In this document: one piece after another, positions 7,019 to 14,902 of the stretch | How the letters are laid out: each line of letters opens with the position of its first letter | Position numbering within the stretch: position 1 is the stretch's first letter | Origin: Ruminococcus sp. UBA946 | GTDB taxonomy: Bacteria > Bacillota > Clostridia > Oscillospirales > Ruminococcaceae | Assembly: GCA_002293295.1 (NCBI GenBank) | Contig: DBCY01000155.1 | Location: 1-17,128, forward strand | DNA length: 17,128 nt | Direction of reading: 5' to 3' | Made by a program: the position numbers and the translations under genes | The notes under the pieces: model-generated | The model's input: only the letters and a program-made list of their open reading frames with translations | Database searches by the model: none | What the model was told of the DNA's origin: nothing

Positions 7019-8314
7019 TTAGTTCATGATTCGTTTTGCAACGGCGTTTGCCCTTTCGTATATTTCCTCTTTGCCGCAGGTTGTGAATTCCCCGTTTTCA
7101 TAAAGGATAACACCGTTGCACATAGTCAGCGCGACATTGGATTTTGAACCGCTGTATACGATGTTTTTAGGAATGTTGTTAAGCGGCTGCATATTGGGCT
7201 GTGAAAGGTCGATTACGATGAGGTCGGCTTTTTTGCCCTCCGCGATAATATCGCAGTCGTCAAGCCCCATAGCCAGAGCGCCGCCCGTGCAAGCCATTCT
7301 CAGAATATCCCCGGCGGGCATTGCGGAGGCGTCCTGAAGAGATACTTTCTGAAGTACGGCGGCAAGGTACATCTCCCTGAACATGTCAAGGGCGTTGTTG
7401 CTTGCCGGCCCGTCGGTGCCTATGGCAATATTCACCCCCGCGCCGTTCATATCGGCAAGTCTGGCTATTCCGCTTGCAAGCTTGCAGTTTGAGCCGGGGT
7501 TCGTAACCGCCCACAGGTTTTTCTCCCTGAATATTTCAATATCACGGTTGGTCATATGGACGCAGTGGAAGCCGCCGCCGCCGTACTCAAACAGCCCTGC
7601 CGATAAAAACAGCTCGGTGGGAGTCATGCCGTTATGACGTTCCATGCAGCCCTTTACTTCCGAAACGGTTTCGGAATTATGGGTATAAACCGGCTGTTTA
7701 TATTTTTTTGACAATTCTGATATTCCTTTTAGTATATTTATACCTGTAGTATACTCAGCGTGAAATCCCAGACGATAGGAAACAAGCCCTTTTTCATCAT
7801 AATTCCTGAATTTATTAAAATAGTCCTCCAGCCTTAAAAGAGCGGAATCGACTTCCGACGGGTCGTCGGTTCCCGAAACGCTTCCGCACATAACAGTACG
7901 GAAACCCGTGTCGGCGGAGGCTTTCGCGACATAGTCAGGCTCGAAATACATATCAAAGCAGGCTGTTATGCCGGAAGTAAGATATTCCATATGCGCAAGC
8001 CTTGTAAGCCAGTAAATATCCTCTCCGGTAAGCTGGTTCTCAAGGGGGAAGACCTTTTCAAAAAGCCATTCTTTAAGAGGCAGGTCATCCGCGTAGGAAC
8101 GCAGAAACGTCATTGCCGAATGCGTATGGGCATTTTTGAACGAAGGCATTATAAGGTTTCCCTTAAGGTCAATCTGCCTGTCAAAACTGATATTCTCAGG
8201 TATTTCCTTAGGAACGCCGGCATATATGATTTTATCCTGAACAGTCCAGACTTCGCCGTGTTTTACTTCCATACCGGCAGAGAGGATTCTTGCTCCGAAA
8301 AATCTTATACTCAT
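7019..8314 (-). CDS. mtaD: 5-methylthioadenosine/S-adenosylhomocysteine deaminase
   Basis: This is a zinc-dependent amidohydrolase that deaminates 5'-methylthioadenosine, S-adenosylhomocysteine and sometimes adenosine to the inosine forms in the cytoplasm. The 431-aa length fits the MtaD family. Metal and catalytic residues are visible: NAHTHSAM (H63, H65), H212 with E215 in THNSE, and D301 in IGTDGPASNNALDMF, a signature characteristic of this subgroup rather than of general cytosine or guanine deaminases. The N- and C-terminal beta-sandwich pieces are present (AEGKKADLIVIDL near the C-terminus). It is the last gene of the PNP-membrane protein-mtnA-mtaD operon, 29 bases after mtnA. Substrate choice cannot be settled from sequence. 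Confidence 0.92.
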   Translation of the reverse strand: MSIRFFGARILSAGMEVKHGEVWTVQDKIIYAGVPKEIPENISFDRQIDLKGNLIMPSFKNAHTHSAMTFLRSYADDLPLKEWLFEKVFPLENQLTGEDIYWLTRLAHMEYLTSGITACFDMYFEPDYVAKASADTGFRTVMCGSVSGTDDPSEVDSALLRLEDYFNKFRNYDEKGLVSYRLGFHAEYTTGINILKGISELSKKYKQPVYTHNSETVSEVKGCMERHNGMTPTELFLSAGLFEYGGGGFHCVHMTNRDIEIFREKNLWAVTNPGSNCKLASGIARLADMNGAGVNIAIGTDGPASNNALDMFREMYLAAVLQKVSLQDASAMPAGDILRMACTGGALAMGLDDCDIIAEGKKADLIVIDLSQPNMQPLNNIPKNIVYSGSKSNVALTMCNGVILYENGEFTTCGKEEIYERANAVAKRIMN

Positions 8315-8343
8315 AGTAATATCATCTCCTATAATACATATTG

Positions 8344-9411
8344 TTATTTTAATAGTTTAGCCAGACTATCATAAAAAGGCGGTTCGCATATGCCTTTTTC
8401 GGTGATAATAGCAGTTATCAGGGAATTGTCGGTAACATCAAACGCGGGGTTATAGCATTTAACCGTTTCGGGAGCGACAGGCTCCTTAAAAAATTTAATT
8501 TTTATTTCGGACGGGTTACGGAACTCTATTTCTATATCATCTCCCGTTTTACAGTCAAAGTCGACCGTTGTTGACGGGCAGAAAACATAAAATGGGATAT
8601 TATAATATTTGGCAAGGACGGCAATCCCGCTCGTGCCGATTTTATTAGCCGTATCCCCGTTTGCGGCAACCCGGTCGCATCCCGTAAAGCAGGCGTTTAT
8701 AAAACCGTTTTTCATAACAGCCGACGCCATATTATCGCAAATCAGGGTTGTGTCAATCCCTGCCCTTTCAAGCTCAAAAACCGTAATCCTCGCTCCTTGC
8801 AGAAGGGGACGGGTTTCGCCGCAGAACACTTTAAAACGGTATCCGAGTTCATGCCCCAGGAAAAGCGTTCCCAGCCCGGTGCCGTACTTTGAAGTCGCAA
8901 GGGGACCGGCATTACAGTGGGTCAGTATGCCGTCCCCGCCGCTGACCAGTGAAAGCCCGTATCCGGAAATTGCTTTGCACATCAGTATGTCTTCTTCATG
9001 AACTGCGGCGCATTCCTTTTCGAGCAATGCAATAACATCAGGCATACAAAGATTTTTGTTATCCGTAACGGCTTTTTCCATGCGGTTTAAAGCGGCGCTC
9101 AGATTTACGGCGGTAGGACGGCACGAATTAATGAAGACCTTAATACGCATGAACTCTTTATAAAAGTCTTCATATGATGACATATCAAGTTTTTTTGCTG
9201 AAACATACATCCCGTAAGCGGCGCAAATCCCGATTGCGGGGGCTCCCCGCACCTTTAAACTGTAAATTGCCTCGTAAATCTGTTCCGGAGTGTAAAGATT
9301 AATGTATTCCAGTCTGTTCGGCAAAAGCGTCTGGTCGATTATAACAACGCTGTTTTTGTCTTCGGAGAGCTTTACGCTTTCAAGCTGCAAAGGAATATCC
9401 GTATTTTTCAT
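8344..9411 (-). CDS. mtnA: S-methyl-5-thioribose-1-phosphate isomerase
   Basis: MtnA converts methylthioribose-1-phosphate to methylthioribulose-1-phosphate. The 355-aa protein carries the family signatures KVRGAPAIGI (53-62), RPTAVNL (98-104), THCNAGPLAT with the catalytic cysteine C166, GETRPLLQGARIT (198-210), and TGCDRVAANGDTANKIGT with the catalytic aspartate D246. The length and domain order separate it from eIF2B subunits, although related sugar-phosphate isomerases (5-deoxyribose-1-phosphate or ribose-1,5-bisphosphate isomerase) share the fold and remain possible. Its ATG directly follows the stop codon of the upstream gene (TAAATG), suggesting translational coupling. The sequence GCDR instead of the more frequent GADR is a minor variation next to the catalytic aspartate. 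Confidence 0.93.
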   Translation of the reverse strand: MKNTDIPLQLESVKLSEDKNSVVIIDQTLLPNRLEYINLYTPEQIYEAIYSLKVRGAPAIGICAAYGMYVSAKKLDMSSYEDFYKEFMRIKVFINSCRPTAVNLSAALNRMEKAVTDNKNLCMPDVIALLEKECAAVHEEDILMCKAISGYGLSLVSGGDGILTHCNAGPLATSKYGTGLGTLFLGHELGYRFKVFCGETRPLLQGARITVFELERAGIDTTLICDNMASAVMKNGFINACFTGCDRVAANGDTANKIGTSGIAVLAKYYNIPFYVFCPSTTVDFDCKTGDDIEIEFRNPSEIKIKFFKEPVAPETVKCYNPAFDVTDNSLITAIITEKGICEPPFYDSLAKLLK

Positions 9412-9813
9412 TTACAGCTCACCTCTGTCTTTTTTGCGGCGCTTTAATTTATACAGGAAAACAACATCTCCGGCAATTGAAGCGCCTAAAACAATAATAC
9501 CGACAATAACACCGTAAACCACACGTTCTTTGAAGCTCTTTGAATAAGAAACATATTCATCCCCGCCCGTAAAGCCAAGAAAAAATCCGATTGTAAAAAT
9601 AACGCCGTATTTAGCAATCAGTTTTAACGCCCTGCCGGCATAATCATCCTTTTCCTGATGATTCTCAGGCTTATAATTGTTATGCGGGAAGCTTTGCATG
9701 CCCGTTTGATTGCTGTTTTGGGGTTCGTCAGGCATAATACCTCTTTTCAGACGCTGTTCTTCCTCAAATCTAAGCCGCTCCTCCATAGGAGACATATCAT
9801 TAATATCAAGCAT
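9412..9813 (-). CDS. Small membrane protein in the MTA-salvage operon, function unknown
   Basis: This protein has 133 aa from the ATG at 9813; an in-frame GTG at 9822 would add three residues but overlaps the likely ribosome-binding site GGACGGGTG. The first 60 residues are charged and hydrophilic (EERLRFEEEQRLKRG, then an Asn/Gln/His-rich stretch), followed by two membrane helices (about 72-88 and 100-122) and a basic end (KLKRRKKDRGEL). Both ends would be cytoplasmic. I recognise no domain. It lies between the PNP gene and mtnA, with its stop codon touching the mtnA start, so it is translated as part of the operon. Confidence 0.75.
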   Translation of the reverse strand: MLDINDMSPMEERLRFEEEQRLKRGIMPDEPQNSNQTGMQSFPHNNYKPENHQEKDDYAGRALKLIAKYGVIFTIGFFLGFTGGDEYVSYSKSFKERVVYGVIVGIIVLGASIAGDVVFLYKLKRRKKDRGEL

Positions 9814-9907
9814 AAAATTCACCCGTCCTGTAAAAAACTTATCTTAATAAAAATAAAATTATTATAGTTCCCATTCGGACAGCTTTCAGTATTAAGAAAT
9901 CAGCAGT

Positions 9908-10747
9908 TCAGTATTTTGCCGAACTATTATAAATTTCCATTATACTTTCAGTCACAAGCCTTTTAAAGAGGGGGGCTACTCTGTCGGCGGTTTCCTGAAC
10001 CTCTTTGTGGGTAAGCGGCTGGTCTGTAATGCCGCATGCCATATTTGATATGCATGATATTCCAGCAACCTTCATGCCGCAGTGGTTTGCCGCAATAGCT
10101 TCGCAGGCTGTGGACATCCCGACGGCGTCGGCGCCCATGGTGCGTACCATTCGGATTTCGGCAGGCGATTCATAGTTAGGACCGGTAAGCTGGATGTAAA
10201 CGCCCTCCTGAAGCTTTATTCCAAGCCGTTCTGCCGTATTCCTGACAATTCCCCTGAGATTTTTGTCATAAATGTTGCTCATATCGGGGAAACGGACTCC
10301 CAGCTCGCCGATATTCTCACCGATAAGCGGGGACGGTGCTAAGCATATATGGTCGGATATAAGCATGAAATCGCCGCAGGAATAATTAGTATTAACCCCT
10401 CCCGCCGCATTTGTAACAAACAGCGTCTCAGCTCCCATCATTTTCATGAGCCGGACTGGCAGCACGACATCCGCCATTGGATACCCCTCGTAATAATGTA
10501 TGCGCCCCTGCATTATTACAACCCTGATATCCCCGATATAGCCGAATACAAAGCGTCCCTTATGCCCCGGAACTGTTGAAACAGGAAAATCTTCTATTTC
10601 GCTGTAATCAAGTATATATTCAGTCTTAATCCCGTCTGCATAATCGCCTAGACCCGAGCCAAGAATAAGGGCAAGGGAGGGCTTGAAATCAATCCTTTCA
10701 CTGATGCTCCTCATGCAGTTCAAAAGCCGTTTAAACTGTTTGCTCAT
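9908..10747 (-). CDS. punA: Purine nucleoside phosphorylase (trimeric type)
   Basis: The enzyme splits purine nucleosides with phosphate, giving the base and (deoxy)ribose-1-phosphate. The 279-aa protein has the low-molecular-weight PNP signatures: GSGLG (30-34), the phosphate-binding HKGR (62-65), HYYEGYP (84-90), TNAAGG (112-117), GPNYESPAEIR (189-199) and AVGMST (208-213). E193 and N235 correspond to Glu201 and Asn243 of human PNP, which select 6-oxopurines; H247 corresponds to His257, which contacts the ribose 5'-hydroxyl. This suggests inosine/guanosine activity; methylthioinosine is possible given the operon but the retained histidine argues for ordinary nucleosides. First gene of the operon, behind a strong promoter; 94 bases separate it from the next gene. 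Confidence 0.93.
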   Translation of the reverse strand: MSKQFKRLLNCMRSISERIDFKPSLALILGSGLGDYADGIKTEYILDYSEIEDFPVSTVPGHKGRFVFGYIGDIRVVIMQGRIHYYEGYPMADVVLPVRLMKMMGAETLFVTNAAGGVNTNYSCGDFMLISDHICLAPSPLIGENIGELGVRFPDMSNIYDKNLRGIVRNTAERLGIKLQEGVYIQLTGPNYESPAEIRMVRTMGADAVGMSTACEAIAANHCGMKVAGISCISNMACGITDQPLTHKEVQETADRVAPLFKRLVTESIMEIYNSSAKY

Positions 10748-10797
10748 TTATCTGACCATCCTTTCGGGATTTTAATTATTCAGCGGACATTATCTTA

Positions 10798-10825
10798 ATT
10801 ATACCAAATATACAGGAAATGTCAA
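10798..10825 (-). promoter_or_regulatory. Promoter of the punA-mtnA-mtaD operon
   Basis: On the minus strand TTGACA (10825-10820) and TATAAT (10803-10798) are both perfect matches to the housekeeping consensus, separated by 16 bases, 51 bases upstream of punA. Confidence 0.9.
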
Positions 10826-11001
10826 TCAGAAATAAAAGAACAGTTATTATTTTAGACGCACGTTAAAATTACATACATAATAAATTAATTATTCAGTTAA
10901 AAAATAAGGTTTAAAAAAGTCGGTTTATAATATAAAATAAATGAATATGCAGTTATTTATTATAGATTTATTAAAGTAATTATTTTTAAGGAGGCAGCCT
11001 T

Positions 11002-12924
11002 ATGGATTTATTTGACAGGATTGACAAAGAATATGCTTATGACGGCAGCCTCGGAGCTTTATATTCAAAGGAGAGTACGGAGTTCAGGCTTTGGGCTCCG
11101 CTCGCCGACAGCGTAACCGTTCGCCTTTACCATACCTGCCGCGACGAAAAACCGTTCAGGAAGCTGCCGATGACAAGAGGGAAAAGCGGTGTCTGGTTAA
11201 AAACCGCATACGGGAACCTGGACGGTATTTATTATACCTATCTGATTTCCAACGATAAAAACGAACAGGAAACCATAGATATTTATGCGAAATCAGCGGG
11301 CGTGAACGGCGCCATGGGACTGATTTTCGATTCTAAGGCGCTGAATCCGAAGGGATGGGACAAACAGCCGGAAATCCGCCTTGAAAATTATACGGACGCC
11401 TGCATATATGAGCTTCACGTACGTGACTTTTCGATTGACGGCAGCGGGAAATTCTGTTACAGGGGGCGTTTCCTTGCCTTTATTGAAAAGGGGCTTGTAA
11501 ATGCGGCGGGAGATTCTATCGGTATCGACCATCTGAAAGAGCTTGGCATTACCCATGTTCAGCTTCTGCCGGTCTTTGATTACCATACCGTAAACGAAGC
11601 CGATTTCCACCGTCCTCAGTTTAACTGGGGTTATGACCCGATGAATTATAACGTGCCGGAGGGCTCCTATTCGACCGACCCTTATAACGGAAAAACAAGG
11701 GTTTCAGAATTCAAACGCCTTGTATACGCGCTGCATAACGCAGGAATAGGCGTTATTATGGACGTTGTATATAATCATACCTTTGCGACGGCTGATTCCG
11801 CTTTTACGCTGACGTTCCCGAAATATTACTACAGGCAGTGGGGAGGAGGCGAGCATTACGCAAACGGCTCGGGGTGCGGAAACGAAGTCGCCACCGAACG
11901 CAGAATGGTCAGGAAGTATATCATTGACAGCTTGGTTCACTGGATGACGGAATATAAGCTTGACGGCTTCAGATTTGACCTTATGGGTCTTTATGATATT
12001 GAGACAATGAATGAAATCAGCCGGGTACTCCGAAGGCTCAATCCCGATGTCATGCTTTACGGTGAAGGCTGGACGGGAGGGGATTCCCCCTATCCGTATG
12101 AAAAACGCGCTATGAAGCTCAATGCCTGCCATACGCCCGATTTCGCGTTTTTCAGCGACGACTTCAGGGATACCGTGAAAGGCAGCAGCTTCCATAATAA
12201 AGACAAGGGATATATCAACGGCAGGGACGGGGTTGAAAATTATGTAAGGGAAATAATTTCAGGCAGGGTGCCTCACCCTCAGCTTGAGAATCTTTATAAG
12301 TATTCCTGGACAAAAACCCCGGCGCAGACAATAAACTATGTAGAGGTTCATGATAACCTTACCCTATGGGATAAGCTTCATTATACCAATTCGACTGATT
12401 CTGAAGAAATACGCATAAAGCTGGACAAAATGTGCGCCGCCATGGTTTTTTTATCGCAGGGTATTCCGCTTATTCAGGCGGGGCAGGAATTTTTAAGGTC
12501 AAAGCCGCTTACGGGAGGAAATGTTTTTGACCATAACAGCTATAAGTCCCCCGATGCGGTGAACAGTATCAAATGGAACAGAAAAACCGAATATAAAAGT
12601 GTCTTTGAATATTACAGAGGTCTTATCGCTTTGCGGAAAGAGCACTCGGCTTTCCGAATGGTATCAAATGAGGATGTGTGCGGTAATCTGAAGTTTTTCG
12701 ATAACCTGCCTAAGAAAATTGTCGGATTCGTGCTTTACAATGATAATCTTCTGAGTGAAATCATAGTGTTTTTCAACCCGAACGGTTATGCGGCGGAGTT
12801 GTTCGCATTCGGAGAATACGGCGTTTATGCCGACGGCGAATATGCCGGAGCGTCTCCTATCAGAACTGTCGAAGGCAAATATACGGTTGACGCATACAGC
12901 GTTATCGTTCTTGGCAAAAAATAA
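11002..12924 (+). CDS. pulA: Type I pullulanase, cytoplasmic (GH13 with CBM48)
   Basis: This enzyme hydrolyses alpha-1,6 branches of pullulan, limit dextrins or glycogen-derived oligosaccharides. The 640-aa protein has an N-terminal CBM48-like domain (about 15-110, TEFRLWAPLADSVTVRLY) and a GH13_14 barrel. The pullulanase signature NWGYDP is at 208-213. Conserved GH13 regions are DVVYNH (254-259), DGFRFDLMG with the nucleophile D326, GEGW with the acid/base E355, and EVHDN with D451. A small beta domain closes the C-terminus. There is no signal peptide, so it acts on imported maltodextrins or stored glycogen. An AAGGAGG site precedes the ATG. It is a lone gene, divergent from punA; no glycogen or maltose genes are adjacent. 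Confidence 0.95.
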   Translation: MDLFDRIDKEYAYDGSLGALYSKESTEFRLWAPLADSVTVRLYHTCRDEKPFRKLPMTRGKSGVWLKTAYGNLDGIYYTYLISNDKNEQETIDIYAKSAGVNGAMGLIFDSKALNPKGWDKQPEIRLENYTDACIYELHVRDFSIDGSGKFCYRGRFLAFIEKGLVNAAGDSIGIDHLKELGITHVQLLPVFDYHTVNEADFHRPQFNWGYDPMNYNVPEGSYSTDPYNGKTRVSEFKRLVYALHNAGIGVIMDVVYNHTFATADSAFTLTFPKYYYRQWGGGEHYANGSGCGNEVATERRMVRKYIIDSLVHWMTEYKLDGFRFDLMGLYDIETMNEISRVLRRLNPDVMLYGEGWTGGDSPYPYEKRAMKLNACHTPDFAFFSDDFRDTVKGSSFHNKDKGYINGRDGVENYVREIISGRVPHPQLENLYKYSWTKTPAQTINYVEVHDNLTLWDKLHYTNSTDSEEIRIKLDKMCAAMVFLSQGIPLIQAGQEFLRSKPLTGGNVFDHNSYKSPDAVNSIKWNRKTEYKSVFEYYRGLIALRKEHSAFRMVSNEDVCGNLKFFDNLPKKIVGFVLYNDNLLSEIIVFFNPNGYAAELFAFGEYGVYADGEYAGASPIRTVEGKYTVDAYSVIVLGKK

Positions 12925-12976
12925 ATAACTTATTATATGCAAATTAACTGTTTATATATTAAACGCTAAAAAATAA

Positions 12977-13005
12977 TTGACAATCCTGTAATATTATGAT
13001 ATTAT
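12977..13005 (+). promoter_or_regulatory. Promoter of the chemotaxis-receptor-like gene
   Basis: TTGACA (12977-12982) and TATTAT (13000-13005) are separated by 17 bases, 32 bases upstream of the start codon. Confidence 0.82.
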
Positions 13006-13037
13006 ATATGTAAAATCTGAGTTAAAGAAGGTGTTTT

Positions 13038-14396
13038 ATGGAAAAAACTGCTTCAATCAATAAACGGGCTCTTATTGCTGTTAATGTCGCAGTAGCTTTC
13101 ATGTTAATCGGTTATCTTATCAAGCTTGGCAGCGGACGTACTTTTACGGATATTCTTGTAGCATTCAGTTTACCGCTTGTTTTTGACATAATAGCTTTGG
13201 TTATTTATTTTAACAGTAAATCTTCTCTGAAAGTGAGACTTTTCAGTATTCTTTCAATATTTACCATGATTACCCTGGCGCTTCTGGCAAAGCATAACCC
13301 GCTGACATATGTCCTTGGGTTTCCTATAATAATAACTTTCGGTTATTATAATGATTATAAGTTCACTTTGCGTTCCTGCATTGCATTTGTGCTGATAAAT
13401 GTAGCGGCGGTAATCGCATATACGGTATCCGACCCCTCTTACTTAAAGGAATCCTCAAGTGAAATTATGTTTCAGGTCGCTTCGGGACTGTTCATTATGG
13501 TAACAATGCCGGCAAGCGTTAAGTTTATCGCCGACGACAATGCCAAGGCTCTTGAAAAGGAGCAGGCGTTTGCGGCGGAGACAAAAACCATGCTCACTAA
13601 AGCTACCGAAACAGCCGGTTTCATAAAGGATGTTATGGAACAGACCGGCATTTCTTCCGAAAAGCTTGCTTCTCAGTCACAGCATATGTCGGATTCAGCC
13701 CGGAATCTTTTAAATGAAACGGAAACGGGATTAGTGCGTATTAACGAGCTTAACGGAGCGATAGCCGAGTTCAAGCGGCAGATTAAGGAAAACGCCGATT
13801 ATACCGAAAACTATATAAAGCTTGCTGAAAAATCCCAAAAGGACGCGGATAAATCAGACAAGCAAATGCAGAACGCCATCGAATCCATAAATAATATCAG
13901 GACCGTATCAAATGAAATAGCAAAAATAAACGAAACAATCGACGGGATTTCATTCCAGACCAATATCCTGGCTCTCAACGCCTCTGTGGAAGCGGCAAGG
14001 GCGGGCGCCGCCGGCAAAGGTTTTTCCGTTGTCGCCGAGGAGGTCAGGATGCTTTCTTCAAAAAGCGCCGTCGCCGCCAAAGAAACGGGTACTCTTATTG
14101 AACGGACGCTTGCCACCGTAAGCAAAGGCGATAAGGATATAAAATCAGCCGCTGAAACTATTGAAACAGTAAGCCGTAATTCATCAAATATGCTGGAAAT
14201 TGCGGCTAAAACGTCAGAGCTTACAAAACGTCAGCTGGGAATGATGGAAAACGTAGGCAATCTTGTGGAAATCCTCAGCGGGCTTATTAATCATACTGCC
14301 ACCGCCGCCGACAGCAACCTTGTTATAAGTACGGAGGTTCTTAAAGAAGCCGGAAATCTTCGTCAAATCGTAATAAACGGCGGGAATGTTAATTAG
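13038..14396 (+). CDS. Methyl-accepting chemotaxis-like protein with six-helix membrane domain
   Basis: This is a chemoreceptor or chemosensory adaptor. In the 452-aa protein the first 165 residues form about six membrane helices (11-30, 38-58, 66-84, 88-104, 112-131, 144-163) with very short loops, so there is no extracellular sensor domain. A cytoplasmic coiled coil (about 170-450) follows with no obvious HAMP domain. The conserved receptor tip is clear: IDGISFQTNILALNASVEAA (301-320) and RAGAAGKGFSVVAEEVRMLS (321-340), the CheA/CheW-binding hairpin. The gene has its own promoter and a strong terminator, so it is a single-gene unit. The ligand is unknown; the membrane bundle may sense a lipophilic signal or membrane state. 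Motility genes are not in the window. Confidence 0.92.
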   Translation: MEKTASINKRALIAVNVAVAFMLIGYLIKLGSGRTFTDILVAFSLPLVFDIIALVIYFNSKSSLKVRLFSILSIFTMITLALLAKHNPLTYVLGFPIIITFGYYNDYKFTLRSCIAFVLINVAAVIAYTVSDPSYLKESSSEIMFQVASGLFIMVTMPASVKFIADDNAKALEKEQAFAAETKTMLTKATETAGFIKDVMEQTGISSEKLASQSQHMSDSARNLLNETETGLVRINELNGAIAEFKRQIKENADYTENYIKLAEKSQKDADKSDKQMQNAIESINNIRTVSNEIAKINETIDGISFQTNILALNASVEAARAGAAGKGFSVVAEEVRMLSSKSAVAAKETGTLIERTLATVSKGDKDIKSAAETIETVSRNSSNMLEIAAKTSELTKRQLGMMENVGNLVEILSGLINHTATAADSNLVISTEVLKEAGNLRQIVINGGNVN

Positions 14397-14430
14397 TTCC
14401 GTATCATTTTATCAAAGAAACCGCTTATGG

Positions 14431-14468
14431 GCAACCGCATATTTGAAAATATGCGGTTGCTTTATTTA
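14431..14468 (+). terminator. Terminator of the chemoreceptor gene
   Basis: GCAACCGCATATT (14431-14443) pairs perfectly over 13 bases with AATATGCGGTTGC (14448-14460) around a TGAA loop, followed by TTTATTTA. Confidence 0.9.
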
Positions 14469-14535
14469 TAAATTATAAAAATAATTTTTTTACAATATAT
14501 AAGTATAATTAAAGGAAAATTGTTCATTATAATAT

Positions 14536-14656
14536 TATTCTCGATTAAACATAATTTAATCCGGTATTTGCCGCCGTCATTATAGGCGGGAGGATGCAAT
14601 GAGTTTTATGCCATACTTGAAACTCATCGGCTGAAAGCTTGTATTATTCGAGAATA
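14536..14656 (+). ncRNA. Candidate multi-stem structured RNA (unidentified)
   Basis: Four pairings nest into one element. P1: TATTCTCGA (14536-14544) with TCGAGAATA (14648-14656). P2: GATTAAA (14543-14549) with TTTAATC (14555-14561), overlapping P1 by two bases. P3: CCGCC (14571-14575) with GGCGG (14585-14589). P4: ATGAGTTT (14599-14606) with AAACTCAT (14620-14627). The unpaired joins (GAGGATGCA between P3 and P4, CGGCTGAAAGC after P4) are GC-richer than the flanks, as in conserved riboswitch or sRNA cores. It does not match the FMN, TPP, SAM-I, glycine, cobalamin, c-di-GMP or c-di-AMP consensus that I know. The strand is assumed from neighbouring genes. No strong promoter is visible directly upstream. 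Confidence 0.4.
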
Positions 14657-14808
14657 TTTCTCATTTGTTTCTGATATTCTATTTTTTGTATGGATTTTTG
14701 AATAAAACTGTAACCGAATATTAACTTTTGCCTGAAAAAAAATATGAGTTTTGTAGATTTTGTTCAAAATAATGGTAGAATAACTTTAAAAAATTGTCAG
14801 AAATATTA

Positions 14809-14838
14809 TTGTACTTAACGAGTATACTATGTTATAAT
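14809..14838 (+). promoter_or_regulatory. Candidate promoter of the acidic-repeat protein gene
   Basis: TTGTAC (14809-14814) and TATAAT (14833-14838) are 18 bases apart, 64 bases upstream of the start codon. The -10 is perfect; the -35 is partial. Confidence 0.55.
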
Positions 14839-14849
14839 TTAAACATAGT
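14826..14849. promoter_or_regulatory. Operator-like inverted repeat over the -10 element
   Basis: ACTATGTT (14826-14833) and AACATAGT (14842-14849) are perfect 8-base inverted arms separated by ATAATTTA. The -10 hexamer of the candidate promoter lies within the repeat, so a dimeric protein bound here would block RNA polymerase. Confidence 0.45.
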
Positions 14850-14902
14850 TTAACCCAGTATAAACCCTTTAAATTAAAAACAATATGATGGAGGAAACAA
14901 AA

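Larger units (their letters stand above)
14469..14902. other. 434-base gene-free AT-rich region
   Basis: No credible coding region is seen on either strand. It holds a candidate structured RNA (14536-14656), a candidate promoter (14809-14838) with an operator-like palindrome (14826-14849) and the leader of the acidic-repeat protein gene. The GC-rich island at 14561-14635 stands out against otherwise very AT-rich sequence. Confidence 0.7.

Noticed and set aside
10748..11001. TATAAT at 10926-10931 as the pulA promoter
   Set aside because: No acceptable -35 at the proper distance; in this AT-rich stretch a lone -10 is weak evidence.
11704..12195. Antisense 163-codon frame within pulA
   Set aside because: It covers conserved catalytic regions of pullulanase and has no start signals.
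14599..14640. Possible M-box (magnesium) riboswitch fragment because of TATGCCATAC
   Set aside because: Only this short string agrees; the other conserved M-box blocks are missing and no magnesium transporter follows.
14571..14640. Possible c-di-AMP (ydaO) riboswitch because of a GGGAGGA-like core
   Set aside because: The later conserved blocks, including the CAGCTAAC-like segment, are absent.
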